A stretch of DNA of 64,000 bases, taken from Sphingobacteriales bacterium 39-19. Lineage in GTDB: Bacteria; Bacteroidota; Bacteroidia; Chitinophagales; Chitinophagaceae. Positions 9,262-17,417 of the stretch are shown here, piece by piece (positions within the stretch are counted from its first letter, which is position 1; each line of letters opens with the position of its first letter). A program made the position numbers and the translations under genes. The DNA lies in NCBI GenBank assembly GCA_001898465.1, contig MKTX01000007.1, positions 310,001 to 374,000 of the forward strand, read 5' to 3'. Under the pieces are notes generated by a model. It did not search any database and was not told the DNA's origin. It worked only from the letters and a program-made list of their open reading frames with translations.

Positions 9262-10503
9262 CTATAAATCTTCAATATCATACTCTTTTAATTTACGATA
9301 GAGCGTACGTTCACTAATACCCAGGTCAAGTGAAGCATCTTTTCTTTTTCCCCTGTGTTTTTTTAATGCCTTTATGATGAGTTCTTTTTCTTTATCCATG
9401 ATACTAAGCGATTCTTCCACTTCTTCATGTGCATGAATATCATTACCCGGTTGCAGGTTTTGAACAATCATGGCTTTGTTGTTGGCACCATAATTATTTG
9501 AAGCCGGCCCGTTCAGTTCTTTTATTTGTGCATTTTCATTGTAAATAGGGGCATGAGAATTGAGGCCGGGGTTTTGCAATACATCAAAAAACATTTTTTT
9601 TAATTCGTTCACATCCTTTTTCATGTCAAAAAAAAGTTTGTACAAAATTTCTCTTTCATTGGCAAATTCGGCTTGCGATACATGGCCATGGCCCGGTGCC
9701 AGCATAGGCAGTCGGTTCATATTATACTCCGGTAAAAAATGTTTTAATTCTTCTGCATTTATATTGCGGGTGGGGCTTAGCACCGATACTTGTTCTGCAA
9801 TATTTTTTAGCTCTCTTACATTACCCGGCCAGGGATAATTCATGAGTAAATCTTTGGCTGCCTCATCCAGGTTAATGGATTGTGTTTTATACCTGTCTGC
9901 AAAATCACCTGTAAATTTCCGGAATAATAAGATAATATCTTCTTTACGGTCTCTTAATGCGGGCACCCGGATGGGCACAGTGTTTAATCGATAATATAAA
10001 TCTTCTCTAAAACGCCCGGTATGGGTAGATTCCAGCAAATCTTTATTGGTTGCTGCAATCACTCTTACATCGGTTTTTTGAACTTTACTGCTACCTACTC
10101 TTAAATATTCTCCTGCCTCCAGTACCCTTAATAAACGGGCTTGTGTACCCAATGGCAGTTCGCCTATTTCATCTAAAAATATAGTGCCGCCATTCACGGT
10201 TTCAAAATAACCTTTACGGCCTTCTACGGCTCCTGTAAAAGACCCTTTTTCGTGGCCAAATAATTCTGAGTCAATGGTGCCTTCGGGTATAGCTCCACAG
10301 TTTACTGCAATAAAGGGATTGTGTTTCCTGGCAGACAGGGCATGTATGATTTGTGAGAAAACTTCTTTACCCACCCCGCTTTCTCCATTTATAAGTACAC
10401 TTAAATCAGTAGCTGCCACCTGAACGGCTACATTTAAGGCATGGTTTAAACCTGGTGAATTACCAATAATGCCAAACCTGTTTTTTATGCTTTGTAAATC
10501 CAT
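9262..10503 (-). CDS. Sigma-54 dependent transcriptional activator without sensor domain
   Basis: Protein of 413 residues. The AAA+ domain starts almost at the N-terminus (about 8-240) with Walker A GESGVGKE, the sigma-54 contact loop GSFTGA (consensus GAFTGA), Walker B GGTIFLDEIGELP and the sensor stretch VRVIAATNKDL. A Fis-type helix-turn-helix closes the protein (ASLDLGISERTLYRKLKEY). There is no receiver, GAF or PAS domain in front, so activity is probably set by expression or by a partner protein. Between the two domains lies a 130-residue region of unknown fold. In Bacteroidota this gene is typically found between miaB and lptE, as here. Confidence 0.94.
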   Translation of the reverse strand: MDLQSIKNRFGIIGNSPGLNHALNVAVQVAATDLSVLINGESGVGKEVFSQIIHALSARKHNPFIAVNCGAIPEGTIDSELFGHEKGSFTGAVEGRKGYFETVNGGTIFLDEIGELPLGTQARLLRVLEAGEYLRVGSSKVQKTDVRVIAATNKDLLESTHTGRFREDLYYRLNTVPIRVPALRDRKEDIILLFRKFTGDFADRYKTQSINLDEAAKDLLMNYPWPGNVRELKNIAEQVSVLSPTRNINAEELKHFLPEYNMNRLPMLAPGHGHVSQAEFANEREILYKLFFDMKKDVNELKKMFFDVLQNPGLNSHAPIYNENAQIKELNGPASNNYGANNKAMIVQNLQPGNDIHAHEEVEESLSIMDKEKELIIKALKKHRGKRKDASLDLGISERTLYRKLKEYDIEDL

Positions 10504-10537
10504 TTGTATTAATTTTTTTGCAAAAACTGCTATTCCG

Positions 10538-11953
10538 TTATTTTACTCTTTGGCCAATGAGGGTACCGGCTGTACAGCGATTTACCTGTACCTTTACGTA
10601 GTCTCCTTTTTGAATATCTTCTTTTGGAAATACCACTACTTTATTTTGATCGTTACGGCCGTAGAGTTCTTCTTTGTTTTTTTTACTTTCTCCTTCTACC
10701 AATACTTTAAAAGTTTTACCTACATCCCGTTGCATACTTTGCAGGGAATGGATACGATGCAGATCGACCAGCTCCTGTAGCCGGCGCTTTTTTACCGCTA
10801 AGGGTACATCATCGGGAAACCTGCGTGCGGCAAGGGTTCCCGGCCTTTCTGAATAAAAGTACATATAGGCCAAATCATACTGGCAATAATTCATCAGGCT
10901 TAAACTTTGTTCATGGTCTTCTTCTGTTTCACTGCAAAACCCTACGATCATATCGGTAGAAATACCACAATCCGGTATTATTTCTTTGATGCGGTTGTAC
11001 TTGGCTATATACCATTCCCGGCTGTAGGTACGGTTCATTAAACCCAGTATGCGTGAACTGCCACTTTGTACAGGTAAATGAATATAGTTGCAAATGTTTT
11101 CATTTTTCGCAATGGTAAATAATACCTCATCCGTAATGTCTTTTGGATGCGATGTAGAAAAGCGGATTCTTAGCAGGGGAGAAATATCTGCCACCATTTG
11201 CAGCAGCCCGGCAAAATTAACGGTGGTATTTGTTTTATCATTTACCCAATTATAACTGTCAACATTTTGTCCCAATAATGTTATTTCTTTATAACCCTCA
11301 TTAAACAAATTTGTACATTCACCAATTACACTTTGGGCATCCCGGCTACGCTCCCTGCCCCGGGTAAAGGGTACTACACAAAATGAGCACATATTATTAC
11401 AGCCCCGCATGATACTCACAAAGGCAGTAACCCCGTTGCTGTTTAAGCGAATGGGCGCTATGTCGGCATAGGTTTCATCACGGCTTAAAAGTACATTTAC
11501 GGCTTTTTGGCCATCGCCGGCATCTTCTATTAATGCTGGCAGGCTGCGGTATGCATCGGGGCCTACCACCAGGTCAACTAATTTTTCCTGTTCTAAAAAA
11601 GCAGATTTTAATCGCTCTGCCATACATCCTAATACACCTATGAGTAAGCCCGGCCTTTGGCGCTTATATTGTTTTAGTGCATGTAACCGGTAGCGTACGG
11701 TTTGCTCTGCTTTTTCCCGGATGGAACAAGTATTAATAAAGATCAGGTCGGCATTTTCGGGTTCTGTGGTGGCGCCAAAACCTTCTTTTTGTAATATAGA
11801 GGCTACTACTTCACTGTCGGCAAAGTTCATGGCACAGCCATAACTCTCTATATAAAAGTGTTTTTTAAAGTTTTGAGTCGCCGTTTTTACAGGAGAAAAA
11901 GCTTCTCCCTGGCGGGCTTCATCATGTGTTTTTGTGCTTATTAATTCTTCCAT
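10538..11953 (-). CDS. miaB: tRNA-2-methylthio-N6-isopentenyladenosine37 synthase MiaB
   Basis: Protein of 471 residues. It adds a methylthio group to i6A37 of tRNAs. The N-terminal UPF0004 domain has YGCAMNFADSE, NTCSIREKAEQ and GVLGCMAER, providing the auxiliary cluster cysteines. The radical SAM motif is GCNNMCSFCVVPFTRGRERSR (C-x3-C-x2-C), and a TRAM domain ends the protein (VLVEGESKKNKEELYGRN). RPGT and STDMIVGFCSETEEDH support MiaB rather than RimO. First gene of the operon running to secG, preceded by a promoter-like box at 11977. Confidence 0.96.
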   Translation of the reverse strand: MEELISTKTHDEARQGEAFSPVKTATQNFKKHFYIESYGCAMNFADSEVVASILQKEGFGATTEPENADLIFINTCSIREKAEQTVRYRLHALKQYKRQRPGLLIGVLGCMAERLKSAFLEQEKLVDLVVGPDAYRSLPALIEDAGDGQKAVNVLLSRDETYADIAPIRLNSNGVTAFVSIMRGCNNMCSFCVVPFTRGRERSRDAQSVIGECTNLFNEGYKEITLLGQNVDSYNWVNDKTNTTVNFAGLLQMVADISPLLRIRFSTSHPKDITDEVLFTIAKNENICNYIHLPVQSGSSRILGLMNRTYSREWYIAKYNRIKEIIPDCGISTDMIVGFCSETEEDHEQSLSLMNYCQYDLAYMYFYSERPGTLAARRFPDDVPLAVKKRRLQELVDLHRIHSLQSMQRDVGKTFKVLVEGESKKNKEELYGRNDQNKVVVFPKEDIQKGDYVKVQVNRCTAGTLIGQRVK

Positions 11954-11976
11954 CTTATATAAAAAATCAAAGGGGG

Positions 11977-11984
11977 CAAAGATA
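11977..11984 (-). promoter_or_regulatory. Candidate -7 promoter element for miaB operon
   Basis: On the minus strand this reads TATCTTTG, a match to the Bacteroidota -7 consensus TAnnTTTG, 24 nt upstream of the miaB start. No clear -33 element is seen at the right distance. Confidence 0.5.
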
Positions 11985-12051
11985 GAAAATTATAACTGAA
12001 TAATGACAGGATGTCAGCCGATGAGCACGGAATTTTAATGATTGTTGTGCG

Positions 12052-12555
12052 TTATTTTAATTTGGTAGCCAACCAGCTTTCTTTTAATGGAATGATCCAG
12101 CGGTTTTTCAGTTCTTCAAGTGTTAATACAGTATTGTTGAAATAGAGTGTATTTTCAGTGATAAAATGGTTATCCAGGGCATAGTTTAATTGGGCTAAGG
12201 GGAGTGTTTCAATTTTATCTTTTACAATAAAAGCCAATATTTGCCTGTTGAGCATTTCTACCGAGAATTTTTGCTGAATTTGTTTTACCAGTTGTACTGA
12301 AGTATCGGTGCTGCACCCGCCCACATGGGTTTGGGTTTCATCTGCTATAAAAATGAGGAATTGGCCAAAAAACAAGTTTGCAAAACCTTTTACCGGTTCG
12401 CCGTGGCTATTCCATTGACTTAAAAAATTTTGCAGCATGGGTTCCAGTTGCAGGGCTTCTCCAATTAAAAACATACGGCTTGCCTGGTAAATCCACACTT
12501 TTGATTGGGGGGCAAAGCCGGTTGGCAGGTGTTCTGTAATATCTGTTTGTATCAT
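12052..12555 (-). CDS. Conserved hypothetical protein of Bacteroidota
   Basis: Protein of 167 residues, soluble, with no signal peptide. Features are SKVWIYQASRMF near the N-terminus, FFGQFLIFIADE, GGCSTDTSVQLVKQIQ and a C-terminal EELKNRWIIPLKESWL. I recall homologues annotated as ABC transporter ATPase, but there is no Walker A, signature or Walker B motif, so that name is not supported. The pattern G-G-C-S-T-D plus a final helix suggests a small alpha/beta domain. It is probably co-transcribed with the Fe-S protein, whose stop to this start gap is 12 nt. Confidence 0.8.
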   Translation of the reverse strand: MIQTDITEHLPTGFAPQSKVWIYQASRMFLIGEALQLEPMLQNFLSQWNSHGEPVKGFANLFFGQFLIFIADETQTHVGGCSTDTSVQLVKQIQQKFSVEMLNRQILAFIVKDKIETLPLAQLNYALDNHFITENTLYFNNTVLTLEELKNRWIIPLKESWLATKLK

Positions 12556-12567
12556 TATTATTTATTT

Positions 12568-13344
12568 TTATTCCATAGAGGCGGCCACTAATTCGGCAAT
12601 ATCCTGAACCTGCATATCTTCTTTTTCGCTTCCTTTTACTCCGTCACTCAGCATGGTAATGCAAAAGGGGCAAGCCGTGGCGATGATAGCAGCGCCGGTT
12701 TCAATCGCTTCATGGGTGCGCTCACTATTGATGCGGATATTTCCTTTTTCTTCTTCTTTAAACATTTGGGCGCCGCCTGCACCACAGCATAATCCATTGC
12801 TTTTGCAATGTTTCATTTCTACCAGGGCCACATCCATGGCTTCCAGTACTTTGCGGGGTGCATCATAAATATTATTGCCGCGGCCCAGGTAGCAACTATC
12901 GTGGTAGGTTATTTTTTTTCCTTTGAATTCACCGCCTTCTTTCATTTTTATTTTTCCTTCATCAATTAATTGTTGCAGGAAAACAGCATGGTGAATAACT
13001 TCGTAATGACCTCCCAAAGCCGGGTATTCGTTTTTAAAAATATTAAAACAATGAGGGCATGCGGTTACAATTTTTTTTATTTTATACCCATCTAATATTT
13101 GGATGTTTTGATATGCCATCATTTGAAACATGAATTCATTTCCTGCCCTGCGGGCCGGGTCGCCGTTACACATTTCTTCTTTTCCCAGGATGGCATAATT
13201 TATTTGGAGTTTATTTAAAATTGTGGCAAATGCTTTTGTAATTTTTTGTGCCCGCTGATCGAAGCTGCCAGAGCATCCTACCCAAAAGAGAATATCGGGT
13301 TGTTGCCCATTTGCAGCCAATTCGGCCATTTGTGGTATGTGCAT
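12568..13344 (-). CDS. (Fe-S)-binding protein, CCG-domain family (LldE/HdrB-like)
   Basis: Protein of 258 residues with two CCG domains typical of HdrB, GlpC and LldE/LutA proteins, which handle electron transfer with an iron-sulfur cluster. Domain one has FWVGCSGSFDQRA and later TACPHCFNIFKNEYP; domain two has YHDSCYLGR, GLCCGAGGAQMF and ATACPFCITML. In many Bacteroidota a ferredoxin-like partner with 4Fe-4S motifs is adjacent; none is seen here, so the partner must be elsewhere. The frame is open for 59 codons more upstream, but I choose the ATG at 13344 because the upstream part is not family-like and would cover the divergent promoter region. Confidence 0.9.
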   Translation of the reverse strand: MHIPQMAELAANGQQPDILFWVGCSGSFDQRAQKITKAFATILNKLQINYAILGKEEMCNGDPARRAGNEFMFQMMAYQNIQILDGYKIKKIVTACPHCFNIFKNEYPALGGHYEVIHHAVFLQQLIDEGKIKMKEGGEFKGKKITYHDSCYLGRGNNIYDAPRKVLEAMDVALVEMKHCKSNGLCCGAGGAQMFKEEEKGNIRINSERTHEAIETGAAIIATACPFCITMLSDGVKGSEKEDMQVQDIAELVAASME

Positions 13345-13415
13345 ATATAATAAATTTATGATCTGCTGTAAGCAAAGTAAGTAAGAAAATGTGATTGATG
13401 TAAAGCGAATGCGAT

Positions 13416-13423
13416 TATTTTTG
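13416..13423 (+). promoter_or_regulatory. Candidate -7 promoter element before the ATP-grasp gene
   Basis: TATTTTTG matches TAnnTTTG, with TTG 18 nt upstream (13395-13397) as a possible -33 element. The expected transcript start would fall very near the TTG start codon at 13430, implying an almost leaderless mRNA. Confidence 0.45.
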
Positions 13424-13429
13424 TAATTC

Positions 13430-14479
13430 TTGAGTAATATTATCACACGTATATTGAATTGGGAATCCTGGCCATTTAAGATTTTATATGCGCCCATAGC
13501 TCCTGTATGGTGCTGGTACATGCTGCGTAGCGGTTATGTTTGGTTTTTTACACCCAGTAACCCAAAAATTACTTTTGGCGGAATGGAAGGGGAATCAAAG
13601 AAGGAAATGTATGATTTGCTGCCTCCAGAACTTTACCCCAAAACATTTTATGTGAAAACAGGAGAGGCCACAGATTCTATTTTTGAACAACTCACAAAAA
13701 ACGATATCCTTTATCCCTTTGTGGTAAAACCGCTTTGTGGCGAGCAGGGTATTCTTTTTAGAAAGATAGATACAGCCGAAGAATTAATAAATTATCATGC
13801 TAAAGTACCGGTAGATTATATTGTACAGGAAATGTTACATTACCCTGTTGAAGTGAGTGTTTTTTATATTCGCCATCCACTGGAGCAAAAAGGAAAGATT
13901 ACCGGCTTCTTGCAAAAAATACCCTTGCATGTAACCGGTGATGGCCTGCATACTTTAGCCGAATTGGTAATGCAGCATTCAAAAGGAAAGAAACGAGTTG
14001 CCGAATTACATAGCAGGCATAAAGAATACTGGGATACCATCATACCGCCCGGGCAGCGATATGCGCTGAGCCATGCGGCCAATCATAACCGGGGAGCGCA
14101 TTTTGTAGATTTAAAAAGGCATATTGACGAAGCTTTATTACATCATTTTGATGCGATCAGTAAAAACATAAATGATTTTTTTTACGGGCGGTATGATATT
14201 ATGTGTAACAGTATTGAAGACCTGAAAGCCGGCCGTAATTTTAGTATATTAGAATTTAATGGTTGTGGGGCAGAACCCAATCATTTTTATGATACCGGTT
14301 ATACTTTACTTGCGGCTTACCGGGAAATTTTAAAACACTGGAAAGCTTTATACCGAATCAGTATGTATAATGCCTCCCTGGGAATTAAGCCCTGGCCTTA
14401 TCAAAAAGGCCGTCAATTCCGTACAGAAGTATTAAAACAAAAAAAAATTATGAAAGAAAAAGATGAAGAGATTAAATAG
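13430..14479 (+). CDS. ATP-grasp-like protein, unknown substrate
   Basis: Protein of 349 residues. I recognise the gene as a conserved Bacteroidota ATP-grasp relative (D-Ala-D-Ala ligase-like) by the middle segment YPFVVKPLCGEQGILFRKI, where VVKP gives the ATP-binding lysine, IVQEMLHYPVEVSVFY as the linker and strand, and the metal-binding end FSILEFNGCGAEPNH (E-x-N). The N-terminus has a hydrophobic helix (ILYAPIAPVWCWYML) and the block FFTPSNPKITFGGMEGE. Substrate unknown. The start is TTG at 13430, chosen because the residues before the first ATG (13520) look family-like (NWESWPFK). Divergent from the Fe-S protein gene. Confidence 0.75.
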   Translation: MSNIITRILNWESWPFKILYAPIAPVWCWYMLRSGYVWFFTPSNPKITFGGMEGESKKEMYDLLPPELYPKTFYVKTGEATDSIFEQLTKNDILYPFVVKPLCGEQGILFRKIDTAEELINYHAKVPVDYIVQEMLHYPVEVSVFYIRHPLEQKGKITGFLQKIPLHVTGDGLHTLAELVMQHSKGKKRVAELHSRHKEYWDTIIPPGQRYALSHAANHNRGAHFVDLKRHIDEALLHHFDAISKNINDFFYGRYDIMCNSIEDLKAGRNFSILEFNGCGAEPNHFYDTGYTLLAAYREILKHWKALYRISMYNASLGIKPWPYQKGRQFRTEVLKQKKIMKEKDEEIK

Positions 14480-14552
14480 GGAATGTTAATTTTTTTTTTA
14501 GCCTTGTTGGTTTTTCCATTTTGCATTTAATTTGTTGCACATAAAGAATTGT

Positions 14553-15092
14553 ATGAAAAATAGTTTATTTGTTGCCCTCTTATTATTTTCTTTTGCGGGT
14601 GTATATGCACAAAAAGCAATGAGCCCGGTGGCCTCGGTGAGTAAGGTGCATTTTACCATTAAAAACTTTGGGATAAAAGTAGGCGGCGATTTTTCGGGTT
14701 TGCAGGGCAGCATTACCTTTGATCCTAAATTGCCCGCTGCAGGTAATATGGATGTTACAATAGACGCTCATACCATTGATACAGATAATGACAGGCGGGA
14801 TAAGCATTTACGCAGTGCCGATTTTTTTGAAGTGGAGAAATACCCAACCATTCGCATAAAAAGCACCAAAATTTCTGCTAGTGGGAATGCCGGTAACTTT
14901 ATATTATATGCCAATCTTTCTATAAAAGATGTAACACAGGCCATTGCCATTCCATTTACAGTTACTCATACGGCAGCCGGCTTATTATTTTCAGGCAGTT
15001 TTTCAATAGATCGTTTACAATATCATGTAGGCGAAAGCAGCGCTACCATGGGCGATGAAGTGAATATAGATTTGAATGTAATCGCCAGGTAA
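14553..15092 (+). CDS. YceI family periplasmic protein
   Basis: Protein of 179 residues with a signal peptide (KNSLFVALLLFSFAGVYAQ). The mature domain has the YceI lipocalin-like pattern: SKVHFTIKNFGIKVGGDFSG, FDPKLPAAGNMDVTIDAHTIDT and RDKHLRSADFFEVEKYPTI, then IKDVTQAIAIPFTV. YceI proteins bind amphiphilic, isoprenoid-like molecules; the ligand here is unknown. The start at 14553 precedes the signal peptide; a TTG seven codons upstream is open but unlikely. Monocistronic, convergent with the next gene. Confidence 0.93.
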   Translation: MKNSLFVALLLFSFAGVYAQKAMSPVASVSKVHFTIKNFGIKVGGDFSGLQGSITFDPKLPAAGNMDVTIDAHTIDTDNDRRDKHLRSADFFEVEKYPTIRIKSTKISASGNAGNFILYANLSIKDVTQAIAIPFTVTHTAAGLLFSGSFSIDRLQYHVGESSATMGDEVNIDLNVIAR

Positions 15093-15150
15093 ATACCGGT
15101 TTTATTGTAAGGCATTGAGGGCGCTGCATTACCTGTTTTATAGAATATCA

Positions 15151-16062
15151 TTATTCTTTGGGCGGAATTTTTGAAGGCATTTGTAAAGGTTCGGGTACGG
15201 GTGGTTTGCCTTCGGGTGTAATTTCATTGAATAATTTGTCTTCATGCACCCAGTATCCATTTCGCCATTTAAATCCTTCATAATCCCCGTCAGGAACCAT
15301 CGTCCATTTTTTATTGGGTTCATTGGTTTTCGAAATTAAATGTTCCATTACAATCACCTTCATCTCTTCATCGTAATTAAGCGTTGGGCTGGCATCTTTT
15401 GAAAACTCCATAATATAACGAACTTTATTGCGGGTATATACATTCCCATTTGGGAAATTGAAAATTTTAGCACCAAACACCGGTTTATTATTTTCAAATT
15501 GAAGGATATCAATTATTTTACGTGTACTCCGTATATTATTTTCATCATAACCCAGCAAGGTGTAATATTTTTTCCCGTTATAGGTATTTAAAATTATTTT
15601 ATAATAAATGGCACCCATCCATCCCCTGTTGTCGGCAATACTATCTGCGGGCTCTTGCATGATATCACTTTTATCAATTAAGGGAAAAAGTTTTAACGAT
15701 CCATCTGGGTTGTTCATTTGTATAGCACCATGCTGGCGAATGATATTTTCATTGATAACCAATTGCCAGGTAAATATGCGGAAACTGCTGTCTGGGGCAT
15801 ATAGCTTTGAGATGGTAATTAATGAATCAAACGGGTAATAAAAAGAATTTGTTACTGATAGAGCCCGTACAAATGTTTTAGTAAAAGCACTATCTGCACT
15901 AAAACGATCAGAAGCATTAATGCCCCGAATTATTTTTAGGGCAGGCGCCTGCATGGAATCTTCTTTCATTTTTAATGTTGAAATTTCATTCCTGGTTAAT
16001 GGCTGGGCTTGTAATGCAACAGATGCAAATATTATCAATAGGCAAATGGATATCCGTTTCAT
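15151..16062 (-). CDS. Exported conserved hypothetical protein
   Basis: Protein of 303 residues with signal peptide KRISICLLIIFASVALQAQ. The mature part has FYYPFDSLITISKLYAPDSSFRIF-type strands, GAIYYKIILNT, YYTLLGYDEN and, near the end, MVPDGDYEGFKWRNGYW before a Pro-rich tail. I recall this as a frequent exported hypothetical in Chitinophagaceae-like genomes and know no function. It is downstream of the GmhB-like gene on the same strand after a 92-nt gap, so it may be the end of the envelope-sugar cluster or separate. Confidence 0.8.
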   Translation of the reverse strand: MKRISICLLIIFASVALQAQPLTRNEISTLKMKEDSMQAPALKIIRGINASDRFSADSAFTKTFVRALSVTNSFYYPFDSLITISKLYAPDSSFRIFTWQLVINENIIRQHGAIQMNNPDGSLKLFPLIDKSDIMQEPADSIADNRGWMGAIYYKIILNTYNGKKYYTLLGYDENNIRSTRKIIDILQFENNKPVFGAKIFNFPNGNVYTRNKVRYIMEFSKDASPTLNYDEEMKVIVMEHLISKTNEPNKKWTMVPDGDYEGFKWRNGYWVHEDKLFNEITPEGKPPVPEPLQMPSKIPPKE

Positions 16063-16154
16063 ATTCCTGGTTCAGTTTCTAAAAAATGGTATGATAAAAA
16101 TAGAGAAACAAAAGGGTAACTACTGCACAATCCTTTTGTGCCGGTTTATTTTAA

Positions 16155-16715
16155 CTAAAACTTATCAGGCTTCAGTTCCAAAGCAAAATCAAGTAACGAG
16201 TCATACACGGCATCTACTGAGGGAGCGTCTTCGTCTGCATCGGGGCGTGTACTTCTTATAAAAACCGTTTGCATGCCCAGGTTTCTGCCAAACATCATAT
16301 CGCTGTTTGTATTGCCCACCATGATGCTGTTGCTAAAATGAATATTTTCAAAATCTGACAATGCCTGCAAACCCATGCCTGTATTGGGTTTACGAAGAGG
16401 GCTATTGCTATCGGTATCAGGGCAATAATATATTGCATCTATACGCCCCCCGTGCGCTTCAATTTGCTCCTGCATATACCGGTGTATATCTTCCACGGCT
16501 TCTGCCTTTACCAGGCCCAGGCCAATGCCCCGTTGGTTGGTAACCACTAGGATATGTTGAAAGAGTGCATTAAAAATGCGAAATGCTTCTAAACTCCCCG
16601 GGTAAAATTGAAATTCATTGCGGGTGTAAATATAATCGCCCAGTTTTTCATAATTAATAACTCCATCCCGATCCAGGAAAAGGCTGTTGTATCTCTTATT
16701 TTTGAAAATAGCCAT
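16155..16715 (-). CDS. HAD-IIIA phosphatase, GmhB-like (heptose bisphosphate phosphatase family)
   Basis: Protein of 186 residues in the family of D-glycero-D-manno-heptose 1,7-bisphosphate 7-phosphatase. HAD motif I is LFLDRDGVIN, motif II VVTNQRGIG, and the lysine motif LRKPNTGMG. Two departures are visible. Motif IV reads MVGNTNSDM, with Asn for the first Asp of the usual V-G-D-x3-D. The zinc knuckle of E. coli GmhB (C-x-H ... C-x-C) is reduced to the first Cys (YYCPDTDSNSPLRKP). The Asn may be normal in Bacteroidota; I am not sure. It sits downstream of gmhA and the nucleotidyltransferase-like gene, consistent with a heptose pathway. Confidence 0.85.
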   Translation of the reverse strand: MAIFKNKRYNSLFLDRDGVINYEKLGDYIYTRNEFQFYPGSLEAFRIFNALFQHILVVTNQRGIGLGLVKAEAVEDIHRYMQEQIEAHGGRIDAIYYCPDTDSNSPLRKPNTGMGLQALSDFENIHFSNSIMVGNTNSDMMFGRNLGMQTVFIRSTRPDADEDAPSVDAVYDSLLDFALELKPDKF

Positions 16716-16727
16716 AATTATTTTTGA

Positions 16728-17417
16728 TTAGCTTAATTCAATTTCTGCTTTTTGCCGATCGGTTCTTTCTTCTACATCTGCATAATAATCTTCTCTTACC
16801 TCTCCGAAAATATTTTGATGAATCACTTGTTTTTTTAAAAAATCATTTTCAAAAGAAAAAGGGCCTTCCGGCGCATTTTGTAAAAAGGCTTTTTGATTTA
16901 AAATATAAACGCCACCATTGATGAGCCCAACTTTAAAAAATTGTTTTTCCTGGAAACTGTATATTACATGACGGGCATCCATTTCTACCAGGCCATAGCG
17001 GCAGCTTCCATACATAGGCTTTAAGGCTACGGTACAAACGGCTTTGTGTTTTAAATGAGATTTTAATAAAAGGTTTAGCGGAACCTTAAATAAGATATCT
17101 CCATTCAGGATGGTAATATTTTCATTCTTACAATAGGGTAAGGCCATTGCAATAGCGCCCCCGGTACCCATTCGTTTTTCTTCGATTGAAAAAACAAAGG
17201 AAGTGCAATTTTCATGTTGCGTAAGATACTCCCGGATAAAAAGCTGCTGGTAACCGAGTGCAAAAACTATTTTTTGTACACCCTCTTTTTTTAAATACTG
17301 TATTATGTAATCCAGGAAAGGCTTACCTTTTATAAGCTGCATAAAGTTGGGAAGGGTGCCGGCTTCCTGCCTGGCCGAACCGGGATAACCACCTGCTAAA
17401 ATAATGGCTTCGTTCAT
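16728..17417 (-). CDS. Sugar-phosphate nucleotidyltransferase homologue with altered signature (HddC-like)
   Basis: Protein of 229 residues matching the length and order of heptose-1-phosphate nucleotidyltransferases (HddC-like). It begins EAIILAGG and has GKPFLDYIIQYLKKEG, ILNGDILF, YGLVEMD, GLINGGVYIL and GPFSFENDFL. The signature after LAGG is not the family one: G-x-G-T-R-L ... L-P-K is replaced by YPGSARQEAGTLPN, losing the catalytic Arg and Lys with no length change. The C-terminal G-x-P-E-D-Y is EERTDR, and the second Asp pair after NGD is Lys/Pro. The metal Asp residues of NGD and ADV remain. Activity is therefore doubtful. It overlaps gmhA by 4 nt; a longer upstream reading is rejected because it lies inside gmhA. 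Confidence 0.88.
   Translation of the reverse strand: MNEAIILAGGYPGSARQEAGTLPNFMQLIKGKPFLDYIIQYLKKEGVQKIVFALGYQQLFIREYLTQHENCTSFVFSIEEKRMGTGGAIAMALPYCKNENITILNGDILFKVPLNLLLKSHLKHKAVCTVALKPMYGSCRYGLVEMDARHVIYSFQEKQFFKVGLINGGVYILNQKAFLQNAPEGPFSFENDFLKKQVIHQNIFGEVREDYYADVEERTDRQKAEIELS

Noticed and set aside
13345..13521. 59-codon N-terminal extension of the Fe-S protein
   Set aside because: It is not family-like and would overlap the divergent promoter and start of the ATP-grasp gene.
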